From Rhyacichthys aspro (taxonomy: Eukaryota > Chordata > Actinopteri > Gobiiformes > Rhyacichthyidae), in contig CM072152.1 of assembly GCA_036850595.1 (NCBI GenBank), positions 3,925,640 to 3,989,639 of the forward strand: a stretch of DNA of 64,000 nucleotides, given 5' to 3'. The position numbers and the translations under genes were made by a program. The notes beneath the pieces were generated by a model, which did not search any database, was not told the origin of the DNA, and saw only the letters and a program-made list of their open reading frames with translations. Shown in pieces: positions 38,735 through 51,459 of this stretch. Positions within the stretch are counted from its first letter, which is position 1; the number at the start of each line of letters is the position of its first letter.

Positions 38735-39055
38735 GAAGAAGGTTTGATCCCTGGGTCGGCCGACACTCTTTCTGTGAGGAGTCTGCATGTCTTTCCTGTG
38801 TTACAGTGGGTTCCCTCTGGATACTCCAGCTTCCTCCCAAAGACATGCAGGTGAAAGGTGAAATAGTGAATCTAAATTGTCCCTGGTCAATGAATATGAG
38901 AGTGAATGGATGTCTGTCAGTGTGTAAGTGTCAGCCCTGTGACTAACCGGCTATTATCCAGGTTGTCCCCCACTTTAGACCCATATCTGCTGGGATAGGC
39001 TCCAGTGACCCGTTTCCCCTAAAAGGAATAAGTGGAAGATGATCAAAGAATTAAA
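38735..39055 (-). repeat. Family A repeat, well-preserved copy
   Basis: Minus-strand copy with 'tgtgaggagtctgcatgtc', 'gggttccctctgg', 'aaagacatgcagg', 'ctaaattgtccctgg', 'gtgtcagccctgtgacta', 'gctgggataggctcc' and 'ggaataagtggaagatgatc'. These are the reverse complements of the landmarks at 3704-4046. Confidence 0.75.
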
Positions 39056-39061
39056 AAAACA

Positions 39062-39300
39062 TTAGGGCTGCGCAATATATTTTATTTTCATTGTCATCGC
39101 AATATCAGCAAAGAACTGCTTGAAACCCATTAATGTTAGACAGAAATTCACATTCCATCAGAGCACTCAATCAAACTGTGTTGTCACCAAATAAAACTTC
39201 CTTGTTATGACCTGGTTTAGTCCAGATTCAGTTCTAAATCGAGTCCTGATTTAGTTTATTTATGTTTGATTTAGCCTTAGTGTTGACCAATGGAAGTTAG
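39062..39300 (+). repeat. Family C repeat (gctgcgcaatatat) with TTTAG tail
   Basis: Starts 'ttagggctgcgcaatatatt', a familiar fish repeat beginning. It is followed by AT-rich sequence with 'catcgcaatatcagcaaag' and a tail 'gacctggtttagtccag', 'gagtcctgatttag', 'gatttagccttag'. Related to 40280-40745. Confidence 0.6.
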
Positions 39301-40279
39301 TTCAAAACTTTTTTATTATGTCTATGACTATGCAAATATTTCAGCTTGTATCATCGCTGCAGTAGTCAACGTAGTTTAACATTCATGTTTTTCAAATTTT
39401 GTGAAATGTCTTTAAAAAATGTATATATTACAAACTTGTCCACTGTAATTCCTGCCGTTTTTTCCATATTTTAATTTGAGGTCACATGTGCTGGCTGTCA
39501 CTTAAATGACCAAATATGTCATGTCTATGCTCCAGGGTTTGGCAGTAATAGCCATGATGGTCAGGCACTTCACCACAGGTTAGTTTGGCCTGAGCTGGAA
39601 ATAAGGCTTCTTCTGATGCATGGGTTGGCTTTTCCCCAGTTGGTGGAGGATGATGGCAGCCTCACTTCAATCCTAAAATCCTCACGTTTATGATATTTGC
39701 CCAGTATTATCTGTGGCGGTGGATGAATGGGAGGACCGAGCATGAGGAATGTAGAAGGTCAGACTGCGTGATTTACACAGTACAGAGCCCGAGAATCCTT
39801 GGGAAAATACTTGGGCCGGGATCAAACACACGTCATGTGATATGCTCTTAAGACTGACCTTTAGATTCATGCCTTTTACTTTTTTCCCATCCAAACAGAC
39901 ATATATGGATAATAACAGGATTTGAGGCCTTTATAGATATGATAAGAAAACAATACCTCTGACAGATAGCAGGATTTGTTTGGGGATGTTTTGTCTGGGA
40001 AAGTTTATAGTTAATGTAGCTGTTTTAGTGCTTTTACAGATAAGCTTTGCTTTGAATTGTAAAATCACTAACGTCAGGGAAGGTATTTGTAGTTAAAATA
40101 CTGCCTAAAACAATGATTCAATTCCATTAACCATTGCAGTTTAAATCATAAATTTCTCCATTTGTGTTGGTGTCAACATAATGTGATGTGAATAAGAGGT
40201 AATAGAAATGTAAAAATACTGAAACTAACCTGAACTTGAAGTGGACAAATCCTGTAATAAAGGAGGCTGTATATAGTTT

Positions 40280-40745
40280 TATAGCGCTGCCCAATATATT
40301 GCAAATATATTGTTATTGAAATATCATCAATTGCAGTATCCACATCATAAAGAATGACTTGTATCACAATGACGCTATGGTCTATCATGTGATGAAATGT
40401 TACTTACATCCAAACAGTATTAAATCACACTGTGGAGACCTGTTTAGGCTTGATTTAGTCCTGGTTCAGTCTTTGATTTCGATTTAGCTCCTGCTTTGAT
40501 GAGTGGTACTTAGTCCAGATCCTTGTATTTCTTTACATTTCTTAAAACAAATTAATTTAACTTTTTTTTTGTCTTCCTACAAATAGGATATAGGCGTGTG
40601 TTAAACATGGTGCTTCAATTGTTTGCAAAGCTTACTTAATTATCACATTAAAAGGATCGATAGTGGCAAAATGGGCACTGCTGCTCATGACTCCATCTAG
40701 TGGTCCAAAGTGATATAACAGGCCACTCTGGACAGCATTTTCTTT
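40280..40745 (+). repeat. Family C repeat, longer copy
   Basis: 'gcgctgcccaatatattgc', 'ttgaaatatcatcaattgcag', 'aagaatgacttgtatcacaa', a TTTAG tail ('ttgatttagtcctggttcag') and a final part with 'gactccatctagtggtcc'. It shows that the TTTAG tail sits inside the family, not only at its end. Confidence 0.6.
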
Positions 40746-41179
40746 CTTTCTTTTCCTACTCGATATATTAGTAGCCAAACACAAAAGCCCCCTAGCCATT
40801 GCTCTTAAATAATTGCACTAAAATAAAATGATCTATTGATAATGATTAATATTGATTTTTATTATTTATTATTATTAATTCTATATATATAGTCACTTTA
40901 AAATAAAAGTATAAGATAGCCACAGTATTATTTCTAACTCAAGTTAACCCCTAATCAGCAAGAAGCCAGCGAAACCATCTTTACTAAAGTTAGAGTCACA
41001 CACAAAACACTAACAAGTGGTTTTGTTCTTGGTTGTTCATTGTATTTACCAAGCAACTTACTTAAATGTAGTTTCCACTTGGTCACAGGTAGGTTTTGTT
41101 GATAAGCCAATAGCACTGACCTTTTGTGTTGTTCCATTTGAGCCAAAGACTGTGGTCTCTTTGTTGATGTTAATGAACT

Positions 41180-42050
41180 TTTTTTTTTTCATAGGCTTGT
41201 TTACCAGCTCCAAGGTCAGTTTCTGAGAAGCGGAGAGGGTGTTCTTGCCGACATATTTACAACCAAAGATATGTAAACACTGTAAATGTATACAGGTGCA
41301 ATGGGCGATACAGGCAGGTTCCCTCTTGTCTCCACTGTCCTTTCCCCCCACAACATGCGCAGAGGGCCTGTTTTTTTGCACACGTGTTTATTTCTGGAAG
41401 CACTTTAAAGAAATACTCACTCTTTGAAAGCATAATGATGTGCCTCTCACAATATGAAGCGAGGGGGTAAAACGCAGCGGCAGATAGCACAGCACACACA
41501 GGACTAGTGGGGGTATTAAATATGAATTAATGGAATGTTGCTCAGGCACATCTCTGGGTGTAGTGTAGTGTTGAAAAATAAAATTTATGTTGCCAGCCAC
41601 TAGCCGTGAAGGTGCATTTGGACTTAGTATCCTTTAATTAGAAGTGAGATATTAGCATTTCATAGGGCTTTATGCCGGGCGAGGGGATCGGCCAGCCACC
41701 GCGCCTTCATTAGCCGCCTCTGAGTGTAATGAGTGCCGTCATTAGCTGATGGAGTGGATTTGCCCCGGCTCTACCTTGAAAGACACATCTTTTACATACT
41801 TGCAAGGAATAAGGCCTTTTAATGGATTTCTTAATGAATAAAATAAGATGCCACTTCTTTAAAATTTGACACGTGCATTTTTGATAATGCAGCAGCTGGA
41901 GCATATTTCTGTTTGAGTGAATTGATGGCAATGGGGAAAATGACAAAAGTGATGTTTATATACAAAAAGAAAGGGGTATTGATAGAGCTATAAATTATGA
42001 ATTAGATCAGAAATTTAAGGCTGCTGTAGAGTCGCCAGCTTGTTTGCTCA
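41180..42050. promoter_or_regulatory. Candidate conserved regulatory block
   Basis: A repeat-poor 0.9-kb stretch with TAATTA at 41635-41640, 'ttaaatatgaattaatgg', 'ccttcattagccgcc', 'gtcattagctgatgg' and 'cttttaatgg'. GC-containing words alternate with AT cores. One of the better enhancer-like stretches; function inferred. Confidence 0.38.
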
Positions 42051-43019
42051 TCATTCCATTGGTTGAAACTTCCCAAAGCACACTCCTCTTTTCTGCACTC
42101 TCACATCTGATTGGATTAAAGAGGATGCCAAAAATGTATTCTCCTTTTAACAAAACGTCTTTGCTGTGTTGCCTTATTTGGTGCGGTTAAAAAGGACTCT
42201 GGTGCCATTTGCTCTGAGAGTGGTTGACTTGGATAAGTGTGACTGCTGCCATATGACTTCAGTGCACACCAACCATGCTCTGAGACCCCTGCAAAAGCTC
42301 TTGGTTCACTTCCTACTGAATGGTACAGCACGAGGCATAAACATAGATACAGTGAAATAGCTGTCATTGACTTGACACTATAACAGTGATGTCATATGAG
42401 AACATTTTCTCAAAAAGAATATTACTTATTATCTTTTAATTTCTCTATGTACATATGCACATGGAATTAGATATCTGTTATTTGTGTCTAGAAAATGTAC
42501 TAGGTGCTTTTAGCATGTGCTAGATGTTAAAACTTTAATGTTTTTTACACAGAAGTGCAGGACGGCTACTGGATAAAGCTGACTGCAAATCATATTCCAA
42601 AGTGTGCACATTCAACAGAAGTCAAGCCAGCGAGAGCCGCAGTGTTTTTTTGTGCGATATGGAAGTCTTCCTAAGCCTTTGGCTGCTGCTCCATTCTCAG
42701 AATCAAGCGTGAAGTGATTAGTATTTTATTGATGAGCTCCTCAAGTGGCAAGTGTGGGAAATTGGATCTTTGATCTCCTGGAGTTTGGGAAATCTGTCTT
42801 GAGAGTGTGGAGCTCTCCAGGTAACACACTCCCGCCCCTCACTGGCATCACCCCGACACACACTCCCGTACAGACTAACACTCAGAGCCGGCTGTCATTT
42901 AGGAAGGATACCCCGCCCTTTCTCCAAAACACATATTTGTTTTGGATGTTTTCACTGCGAGTCGACATGATGATTACAGATGTTCATTAACAGAACTGGG
43001 TATTTGTTTTAAACTTTAA

Positions 43020-43320
43020 CCAATCACTTTGATATGCTAATTACGGTGTAATTTAATTTGAGCCCTGTAATGATGATGCTGTTATTATGGACATAAATGA
43101 TGCAGTTAAGCTGAGAGTAATCTCATTTGCATACTGTACATGCCAGTAAATTAAGCTCTTTCCTGCCTTGCTTCAGCTTTAATTTTCCACTCCTTTTCAC
43201 CGAGCATCCCTCAGCCCCGGTGCCTAATAGCAGCCGGGCTTGTTTGATGTGGAGAGCCGCTTCCTCTCACTAAATCTAGTCACAATATGTAATACATAAA
43301 GGCTCTCATTAGAACTCTAA
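43020..43320. promoter_or_regulatory. Candidate conserved block with homeodomain and octamer sites
   Basis: TAATTA at 43038-43043, inverted octamer ATTTGCAT at 43125-43132, and 'gtaatgatgatgctgttatt' and 'cagtaaattaagctc', all in repeat-free sequence. The combination of homeodomain and POU-type sites is typical of neural enhancers; the role is inferred. Confidence 0.38.
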
Positions 43321-43559
43321 GTGCTCTTTTAAGAAGTTGGCATTAATAAGCCAGCGTGCTTTGTAGTGATACACGAAAACAGGTCTGTCCCTCACTATAA
43401 TAATGCAGCATTCCTTAAGCCACAAAACTAATAATGATGTAGTTAAAGAGCTCATCAGATTGTATATGACTGATACAACGTGTTGATCAGGCATATCTTC
43501 AAAGCACTGCATTGTATTTTGATATCCCTCCTTTGAAAAAACAAAGATGAAGGGCATTT

Positions 43560-43930
43560 AGATGTGTTTTTAAAGATTTTTTTCCTTTTCAGACAAGAGC
43601 ATAATTGAAAAATATTGCCCCGTTGTATGTTTAGAGCAAATAATTTGGCTCCTCTTCTTTGTACAAATGCGTTTTGAAGTCCTCATAAAAGCGGCGTATT
43701 TCTGACCGAGGGACGCGGCCAGCCTTGATAAAAGCTCCTGTGTCTTCATTAGAGAAGCAGCACCTCACGGCGTACGATTGTCTGATGTTTGCCGTGAGAA
43801 GGTAAACATGTTTGTCATACAGGGTGTATTTATGCTGATCAAACAGGCGAGATGGGCCGCCGTGAATGTTAAGGGCTCCGGCTCAACGGGTCTGATATGC
43901 CAGCGGGGTTGACTCTTCTCACATCTCCAA
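43560..43930. promoter_or_regulatory. Repeat-poor block, possible regulatory element
   Basis: Continuation of clean sequence with 'gagcaaataatttggc', 'gccttgataaaagctcc' and CpG-bearing words ('gacgcggcc', 'cacggcgtacg'). No exon signals. Confidence 0.28.
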
Positions 43931-45039
43931 GGAAAAAAATGAAAGGAAGTCAGTGAAGAGTCAATTCCACAGATATTTGTCTAGAAACGTTTTAAAGAGC
44001 CATTGTTGAGGTAGAGGATTCTGAAAATTTGTTAATTTACAGACTATACTTCTGACTCACGTTCTGCCCATATCCATATGCAGCAACCAATATAGACAGT
44101 AATATTTAAGTGATGCGGAAGACATGCAGATACAAAAACACAACAAGTAGAAAAGAATTAAGAAAAATGTGCCGGACCACCTGTTCTGGAAAAGGGATGT
44201 ATTTATGGATGAAAACGTGCTGCCTGGTGATGCCTATAGTAAGTGTCCACTGCAGTTCATAAAGGAGAATTACACAAAACTAAGTGGTATGTCTCTGTGT
44301 GTCTCTTTATTTGTATTAAAATGTTGTCTTTTAAGTTGTGCATATATCAAAAGGACAATAAGGAGATGAAATAATAGCTCACTCCTACCCATTGACTACT
44401 AAACATTAAGACTTGGGAACACCAGGTCTCCCAGTAGTGGTTGGACTTACATACCGTTGCACTGGAAATTATTTAAAGAAACATTTATAAAGACTCCCCA
44501 AATTTGCATCAGGAAATTGTACTTGTTAGTTTGCTTGTTTTTGTTTTTTTTCTTTTTCAAAAAGTATTAAGTCTTGTACATAAAAGGCCTCTGTTAAGAT
44601 GTCCAATTCTGGGTAACAACCTGTACAAGACCCAAATTCTGGATAATAGAACATATTTTTTTATATATATCCGACTAAAATCACTCTCACCTTTTCCAGC
44701 AGCTTCAGAAACTTATTTGCCAGCACATATTTGGAAAGGACGATGAGAAGACAAAACTTTTCTTCTGCTGATTATGATACATTGATATAGTAACAACATT
44801 GATGGAAAACAGTTGTAAAAGTGCCACTATTTCATGCAGTATTGTGTGGGTACAAGATGGGCCCCCATGACTCAGGCTCAATGGCTCTGTGATGTCAGCT
44901 CAGTCGACTCTCCTCACATCTCAATACAGCACCATCCAACGTCCCTTTTCTTTTAAAGGTGTCCCAGCCAGTCACATTCTGCTTTATGGACTCTAACACT
45001 ACACAATACAATCGCCCTTCACTGTGAATGCTCTTCCAT

Positions 45040-45560
45040 TTTGGTACCATAAAGAATATTATTTTTCTGCCAGCCAATTTTCTCTGTTCATCTCTAATTG
45101 GCTGCATAAATCCCGGCCGTTGAGGGTGAGAAATGTTGCGGTGTCACCCAGTGTAATCGTCACCCTTATTTACCAATTCATTAAGATTCATTGATGCAGG
45201 ATCGGTGAGAGGAAATGACAACATAAATCAGGCCTCCACCGTAATGACCCTAATCAGTTGGGAATTGCACAAAATGTCATGATGAACTATGTCCTTGTAT
45301 TAGTGCCACTGTACGTCGTCATTGTGCTGCTTTATGAGTGCGACGCATCCTCCTGACATAGGCTGTATTTAACAAAGAAAGACTTGTTAAAACCTGATTC
45401 CGTTAAAAGCCAGAAATTCATGAAAGGTCTTTCGGTATTTAGCCTATTGGCCTTTTGTCTTCAGTTTAACTGCTTAATGGAAGGCACAAACTCTCCTTCT
45501 TTTTAACCCTTACTGGGATAACAGGGCTTTTAAAATAATGACATGCTTTGTAGGCTTAAA
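45040..45560. promoter_or_regulatory. Candidate conserved regulatory block
   Basis: Repeat-free sequence with 'catctctaattggctgc', 'accaattcattaagattc' and 'aatgaccctaatcag'. Similar in look to the other candidate blocks; no coding signal. Confidence 0.33.
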
Positions 45561-46394
45561 TGACCCCGCCAGTGTACTGTCACAGAAGAAGCACGCAATA
45601 GAACAGTTCTAGATGCCTATTGGACCATTATGTTCTCAGTGCAAAATACTAATTATTGTGTTGTAAAACAACAAGTGAATTTTTCATGTCAGTGTTTGTG
45701 ACTAAAGGTTAATAGAGAGGAATGGACCCAATGGGACCTTGCTTAGGCTGAGTCAAAATTATAGAAGCAAACTGGTATTTTACATTTGGTGGCTATCTTG
45801 GCCCAGAAAATAAATAGACTGACTGACAGACTGAAAATCATTCCAAAAGGATCAAATATGACCTCCATTTACATTCCTCCAGTGTCTTTCTCCCTGTTGT
45901 ACTTGTAACAAACTGACGGCTCTACAGGCTTTCTGTAGTTATGGAATATATGGCTTTTGACACAACAAAAGAGAATGTTTACTGTTAACCATGTAGTCTT
46001 TTTTAGTGTTTTATGGCATAAAAATGAATACTCGTATGTGAAACTGAAACCTTTCAGGCTGCAACAACATTGTATTTCTCTCTCCAATGACCACAAACCC
46101 TCCCTCAGGGTCTGTGACATTGATTCTGTCTGGGTAATCACTTGCATATCCTATATATCCTTGCTTCGTCTTGACAAGAAATGGTATGTTTGTTTACATC
46201 ATTATTGTGATTCAATAAAAAACCCTATTAGTTTATGTTGAATTCAAAATTCTTGAACTCTGCCTCTTTCACCAAACAGTAACCTCCATCAGATTGGATT
46301 GAGCAGATATCAATTACAGTGTATCATACTTTGGTTTTGGTAGTTACCTGACTCTTCATGTGACATGGCCTTAATCTTATCTTTAAAAGGCTTG

Positions 46395-46530
46395 GTCTTG
46401 TCTTGCTCTCGATACTTTTTGATCTTGAACGTGACTTAGTCTTTTTGGCATATCCAGCATCAATGTGCTGCATATTGCTGGACAATATAATAGATGACTA
46501 CATGACTCCATTTAGAGGTACAAGTTTATA
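46395..46530 (+). repeat. Family C fragment
   Basis: 'gaacgtgacttagtc', 'gctggacaatataatag' and 'gactacatgactccatttag' are arranged as in the last part of 40280-40745. Strongly degraded. Confidence 0.35.
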
Positions 46531-46679
46531 TCATTATCATTATTCATTAATAATTATCATTATTATTCCCAGAACTACACTTTTAAAAGTATTCTCTTGA
46601 TAACAAAATATTGACGTTGAATTGTCAAATTATTTTTAGCTATAGGATGTTTTATAATAAGTAAAAAAAAAATATTGTG

Positions 46680-46830
46680 GAGTGCATGGTGGTAGAGCGG
46701 TTAGCACTACTGTTTCAAAGTAAGAATGTTGTGCGATCGATCCCGGGGCCAAAGGCATTCATATAAAGGTGAACTGGTGACTGCAATTATCCATATTCAA
46801 TGAATGTGAAGTATGAATGGCATTATTTAC
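46680..46830 (-). repeat. Family A repeat, distal fragment
   Basis: 'gagtgcatggtggtagagcgg', 'ttagcactactg', 'gcgatcgatcccggggcc' and 'gtgaactggtgactgcaatt' are the minus-strand counterparts of the family's end. The tRNA-like look of 'gatcgatccc' belongs to the repeat and is not a tRNA gene. Confidence 0.6.
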
Positions 46831-47559
46831 ATCCATTGTTGCATATAGTTTTGTGTTATTAATGATTACATATTATAAGGTGGGTACCATGTGCTTTTGA
46901 CTTCACATATCATAGTTTTTACCAGTACCAGTGTGCCATGTAACACTACATTTAAAGAATAGACCACAATGGACAGTCTCTCTCGCTTAACCTCAACCTT
47001 TTTCTACCTTATACGCAAAGCAACAGGAAAAAAGTTCCTGTCCCCACAAAATAACCAGTAGAAAATTATTAATGTATGCCGTATTAATCTGATGTAGCAG
47101 TCTATAGAATTATTTATGTGTTGCACTGGCCACACTAACCCAGTTATGGTGGAAGACACTGTGAAACTAACCATTATAAATGGTGCTACCAGACTTGATG
47201 ACTCACTCAACTGTAATTAGTGGCTTGGGTGAAGAACTGCGGTTCACCACACATCTGTCTTAATGATTTACCCCAACTGGAAAGCTTTCCCAAAAAATCC
47301 TCCATGTTGTCAGCTCACTCAGGACATGTGCGCTCCACACAGATGACATACCCTCATAAGACAGCTGCTCTAATAACACTGCTCTCCCTTTGCCTTGGCG
47401 GACAGTATTAATTAGACAAGTTCGTTGAGGCCAACCTTCCTAGGAAACTGCATCTGACACAATTCCTCTTCTCACATTCCCACACTCTTGGGACTAACCC
47501 TTACATGAATTCTAGTAACAATGATTAAAAATATATAATGACACACTTTTAAGTAAAAC

Positions 47560-48180
47560 AATAAACTCCTTCCCACATCCCACTGGGCACTGATGGATTG
47601 AAGTTGTGTTTTTCCTCAGCTTTGTGTGTTTGACAGCTCTAATTGGTAAGACGAGCTTGAGGGAAACGGAGGGAGCCATAGTGGTCAGAAAGAGAGGCCC
47701 CCAGTCTCCCGGTTGGTGTCCTCTCGCCGTAGTGTTAATGGGCATGAGCCACATGTGAGCGGGATTACCAAAGTCGAATGAAGGAGAGTGGCTGAGAAAA
47801 TGTGTGGCGAGCCGCTCCTAAAAAAGGCTCCACATCCCAGAATTACTATTCCATTCATGTACAAGCAGATTTAAACTCATTAGACTTCTCTATTTACTCG
47901 GTCTCAATCGGCCCGGCTTGTACTAAAAATACCGTGGCCTGCCTTACTTTGGTACATTCCGTCATTGTCTGCGCACAGCGGGCCGTTACTCCGAGGTGTT
48001 CCGCACGTGGCTCCATGCAAAGGAGACGAACGGCTTTGTGTATTTTCGGAAATTACGGATCTACTCAGGTTCGCTACTGGAGTCTGCCCTCTACGACTGT
48101 TCTTGATTTTAATTCATCTGAGCTTGTAGCGGATAATATAATCACATCACCTCAGTGCTCATGTTGAGGCTTTCCTCTGT
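47560..48180. promoter_or_regulatory. Candidate conserved regulatory block
   Basis: Clean sequence with CpG-bearing words ('cgagccgctcc', 'caatcggcccggc', 'cgtggctcc') and 'ctctaattggtaagacg'. The frame 47802-48167 is open for 121 codons but contains no recognisable domain or convincing splice context. I treat it as non-coding. Confidence 0.3.
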
Positions 48181-49379
48181 TCATGGTGTTGTATTACACT
48201 CAGATCTTAATTTCATGCTTGAGAATCCCATCACAGTCGTGCCAATGTGTCATAAATATGTGTTTGGCACCTTCACTTGTATTTGATGCTAGCCTGCATG
48301 GGGTAAGCTTACTTTTTGGGAGAAGTACAATCAAAGTTGTAGTTTGAAAAGTGAGGTAAAAAGGTTTGCACAATATGTCATAAATCTATCAAAATGTATC
48401 AATTTTAGCAGTATTCATTTTAAAGAGAACTGCATAAATCACAATAACATTCCATGTAATACACTAATTTTGTCCAATCAGAACCTCAAATCTATCTGCA
48501 ATGCAAGCTAATACAAAAATTGCACCAATAAAACCAGTGAAAGTGTTTATCTTTTGAGAGCTTTGTAGTGCTTCACAGGCTTCACAGCACCCCTACTGGC
48601 TCGGCAGACATACAGTGTTTTTGGCATGGTTGGGCATAACTTCACCTAATTTTGAGTAGGGATCGACAGTGGGATAGTTTTATTTTATACAGATTTTTTT
48701 TTTTTTTAAACCACTATGTTTTTCTGAACGTTTTCTAAAAAGTTAATCTAATAAAATCTAAAATTACCTCCTTGAAGTCAAATGTAAACTGTCTTTGGAC
48801 TATCATTGGACTTCTAGTGTTACAAGTATCTTTTCCTATGTATGATATACTGGTTTTGGACTCAGTTTTACTGCCTAAAAGTCTTAGTCATCTTCTTGAC
48901 CTCGTATGTGCATTCTACTTTCAGTCATTATTCCTTCTTGGTTACTGTGTTATTGACTACAACGCTAGTTTTTTATCTCATCCTTGTCTTTGGCTTGAGA
49001 GAAAATGCTTATAAATCATCAGACAAGGCAAAACATGCATTTCCAAATGTAGAGCTAACATAATTGTGCACCTTGGAAAACCGTATTGTGTCACATATTG
49101 AATTGAAGGACTTTTTTTCTTAATTTTGCAGATTACGTTGGCTGGTTTTAAATACAATGAAATATGAATGATGCTTATGGGCATTTAAAAATAATATAAT
49201 TAACTTGATGGCAGCATTGCACTGTTAATGATTGATAGTGCCTTTGTTTGTTCACTTCCATCTAAGTCCTTTCATTGTTGTTTCCTAAGAAGCCCACTGT
49301 TGTGAAAGCCAGGAGCCCGTTGTTGTTTCCACAAACCCAGTTACTGAATAATTGAACTGAGTAAATGTTTAACATGTTT

Positions 49380-49800
49380 TTACAAGTTCCATGCTGCCGT
49401 TCTTTGTGAGGAGCCACTGTTTGTTGGGCTTGGAAGAAACACTCTCTGGACTACAGTGCGTTTTTATGGGAGCTCGATGTCTTGTCCACGCTGACGTATG
49501 GTCGCTAGCAGCTGCAATGCTCCGACTAAATGTCAGACGTCAGAAGAATGCCTTTTTGTTTATCCTGACTTGTTTATTCTAGCGCAGGCTGCATTTGCAT
49601 CGACCTTGATTCCCTAAAGCCTGGCCCCGCTGGTCCCCTCCCAGGACTTGTTTACACTGTGCCTGCCCTGAGTGTCACCTAGGAAATGGGCTCATCATTC
49701 CACCTGGTTAATATGAAATGGCTCCTCCTGTTTACCGTCGCCTCGGCAACAATCACTGATTAAACAAACAGCTGCTTAGTTTGTCAAGAGTGAGTGGTCC
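49380..49800. promoter_or_regulatory. Candidate regulatory block with octamer site
   Basis: Inverted octamer ATTTGCAT at 49593-49600 within 'gcaggctgcatttgcatcg', then 'ccacctggttaatatg' and 'atcactgattaaac'. Repeat-free. Inference from composition. Confidence 0.32.
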
Positions 49801-50369
49801 GCTCAAGGCCTGGACTAGGTCTGGGAAAAGTTGTGGTTTGTGAGGTATTAGGTGATAGATATATGTATTTTCTAACCTATACCTACCTATATTCTAAGCT
49901 ACATTTAGTTCTGTTGGGTAACTATCTGTACTGTATAACCACTGGACTATTTAGCTAAAATTCATTCATACCGTAAGTCACAATTTTAGCCCATTATATT
50001 CCATCAAAAACCTTTAACAATTTACAGATAGGAGACAGTTGTTTTTCTCTCCATTTTTGGAACTATTGTTGCTTAAAAAAATGAATAAATTCTGTATCGA
50101 GTTTTTCAGTGCATAGTACCACATTATAAGGGCCTGATCTACTAAGATATCAGTAGCGGGTGCTAAATAAATATCTTGGGCAGTTATACAAATCACATCT
50201 GCTGATTGTGGACTTGTTTGCGTGTGATTTAGTTGTGTAAATCAACGAGTGCAAATGTATGACAGGCAGCCCAGATGGATGGATTAATATACTATAATAA
50301 TAATATTTGTCAGTGACTGTCCTGGACACATCTATTGCATGAAATTGAAATTTAATAATATCTGAAAAA

Positions 50370-50505
50370 CAGTTGCCTGCGACTAACTGGTCATTGTCCA
50401 GGGTGTCACCCGCCTAAAGCCCAACGCTGCTGGGATAGGCTCCAGCCACCCGTGGCCCCAAATGGGATTAAGCGGCAGGAAATGAATGAATGAATGAAAA
50501 ATAAT
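50370..50505 (-). repeat. Family A repeat, proximal fragment with GAAT tail
   Basis: 'gactaactggtcattgtccagg', 'gctgctgggataggctcc', 'gccacccgtggcccc', 'gggattaagcggcagg' and then (GAAT)n, which is the reverse complement of the ATTC run that starts the plus-strand copies. Confidence 0.75.
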
Positions 50506-50555
50506 TCAACAGGAGAATGAAGTAGAGTGCTTCAAAGCACATGGGCCTGGGGTGG

Positions 50556-50621
50556 TTGCACACAGCAGTCACTAGGGTTAAGTCCACTCATCGACTTAAC
50601 CCCAGTGACTGCTGTGTGCAA
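50556..50621. ncRNA. Near-perfect 28-29 bp hairpin, possible microRNA-like precursor
   Basis: Arms 50557-50584 and 50593-50620 pair at 27 of 28 positions, with an additional T-A pair outside. The loop is 8 nt (50585-50592). The left arm starts 'tgcacacagcagtcactag' and the only internal mismatch is A opposite C. Stem and loop sizes suit a short RNA hairpin transcribed with the foxp1 intron. A young inverted duplication or a miniature transposon would look the same. I recognise no known microRNA seed in it. Confidence 0.4.
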
Positions 50622-51459
50622 AAAAGCCACTATGGACAGCCACTCATTCATCATTGTAAGGAATTCAGTACGAGGGGCAAACACATTAAGATGTATTTTA
50701 AGAAAACAGCTGCAAAAGCTGCAGCTCACTGGAGTATGAGTCAGTGTTCTCAGGGAATACAGGACTTTTTCGGGACCGGTTTCAAATCAACTTATATTGT
50801 TGGATTTTTACAAATGTACCCATTTAAAACATTACATATTTCCTATGCCCCATCATTGCACAAACAACAGCAGTCTTTTTTGTGCAAAGCATGAAAACAG
50901 AAACTTTTTATAATTCATTACAAATGAAATCACTCTTGCACTCATTTTAAACTCAGTGCTCACTCAAAGCTTAGACGTAGAAGTTCGCAAATTGGGATAC
51001 ACTCGTCTTTAAAGAAATCAAGACAACCATCACATTACCTGCCTTTCCTACACAGGGAAACATGACAGCAAGTTTGTTTTTCTTTTCCCAGTCTTGTTGA
51101 ACTGAGCATTACTGAATGTTCAAATGAAGACAATGAGACCGGAATAATAACTGTCCAAAACATTGACGTTTTTGAATAAGATTCAATAGGAGCCAGTCCA
51201 AGTTTGCTTCCATCAACTGATCCCACAGTGTATTATTTCTAATGTCTATGTTAACGGCTGGGTTGATTTGAATTTAGAAGACAGTGAAGGGTGTGGGATA
51301 ATTGTTTGGAAAAGTTATTGGGATGTAGTCCACTTTCTGTGTCTGTTGTTGAGCTGATGTTCCAAGAGACAGATTCCCAGAGTATTTTATCAGTGATGAG
51401 AGCTGTGATAATGGATTATTTACCATACAGCTTGTGTTTGTCTTTTGACTTTTCCCTGG

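Noticed and set aside
46725..46745. tRNA-like B-box word 'gatcgatccc'
   Set aside because: It belongs to the end of a family A repeat; no cloverleaf can be formed.
47802..48167. 121-codon open frame on the + strand
   Set aside because: No domain recognised and no splice signals; overlaps a block better read as regulatory DNA.
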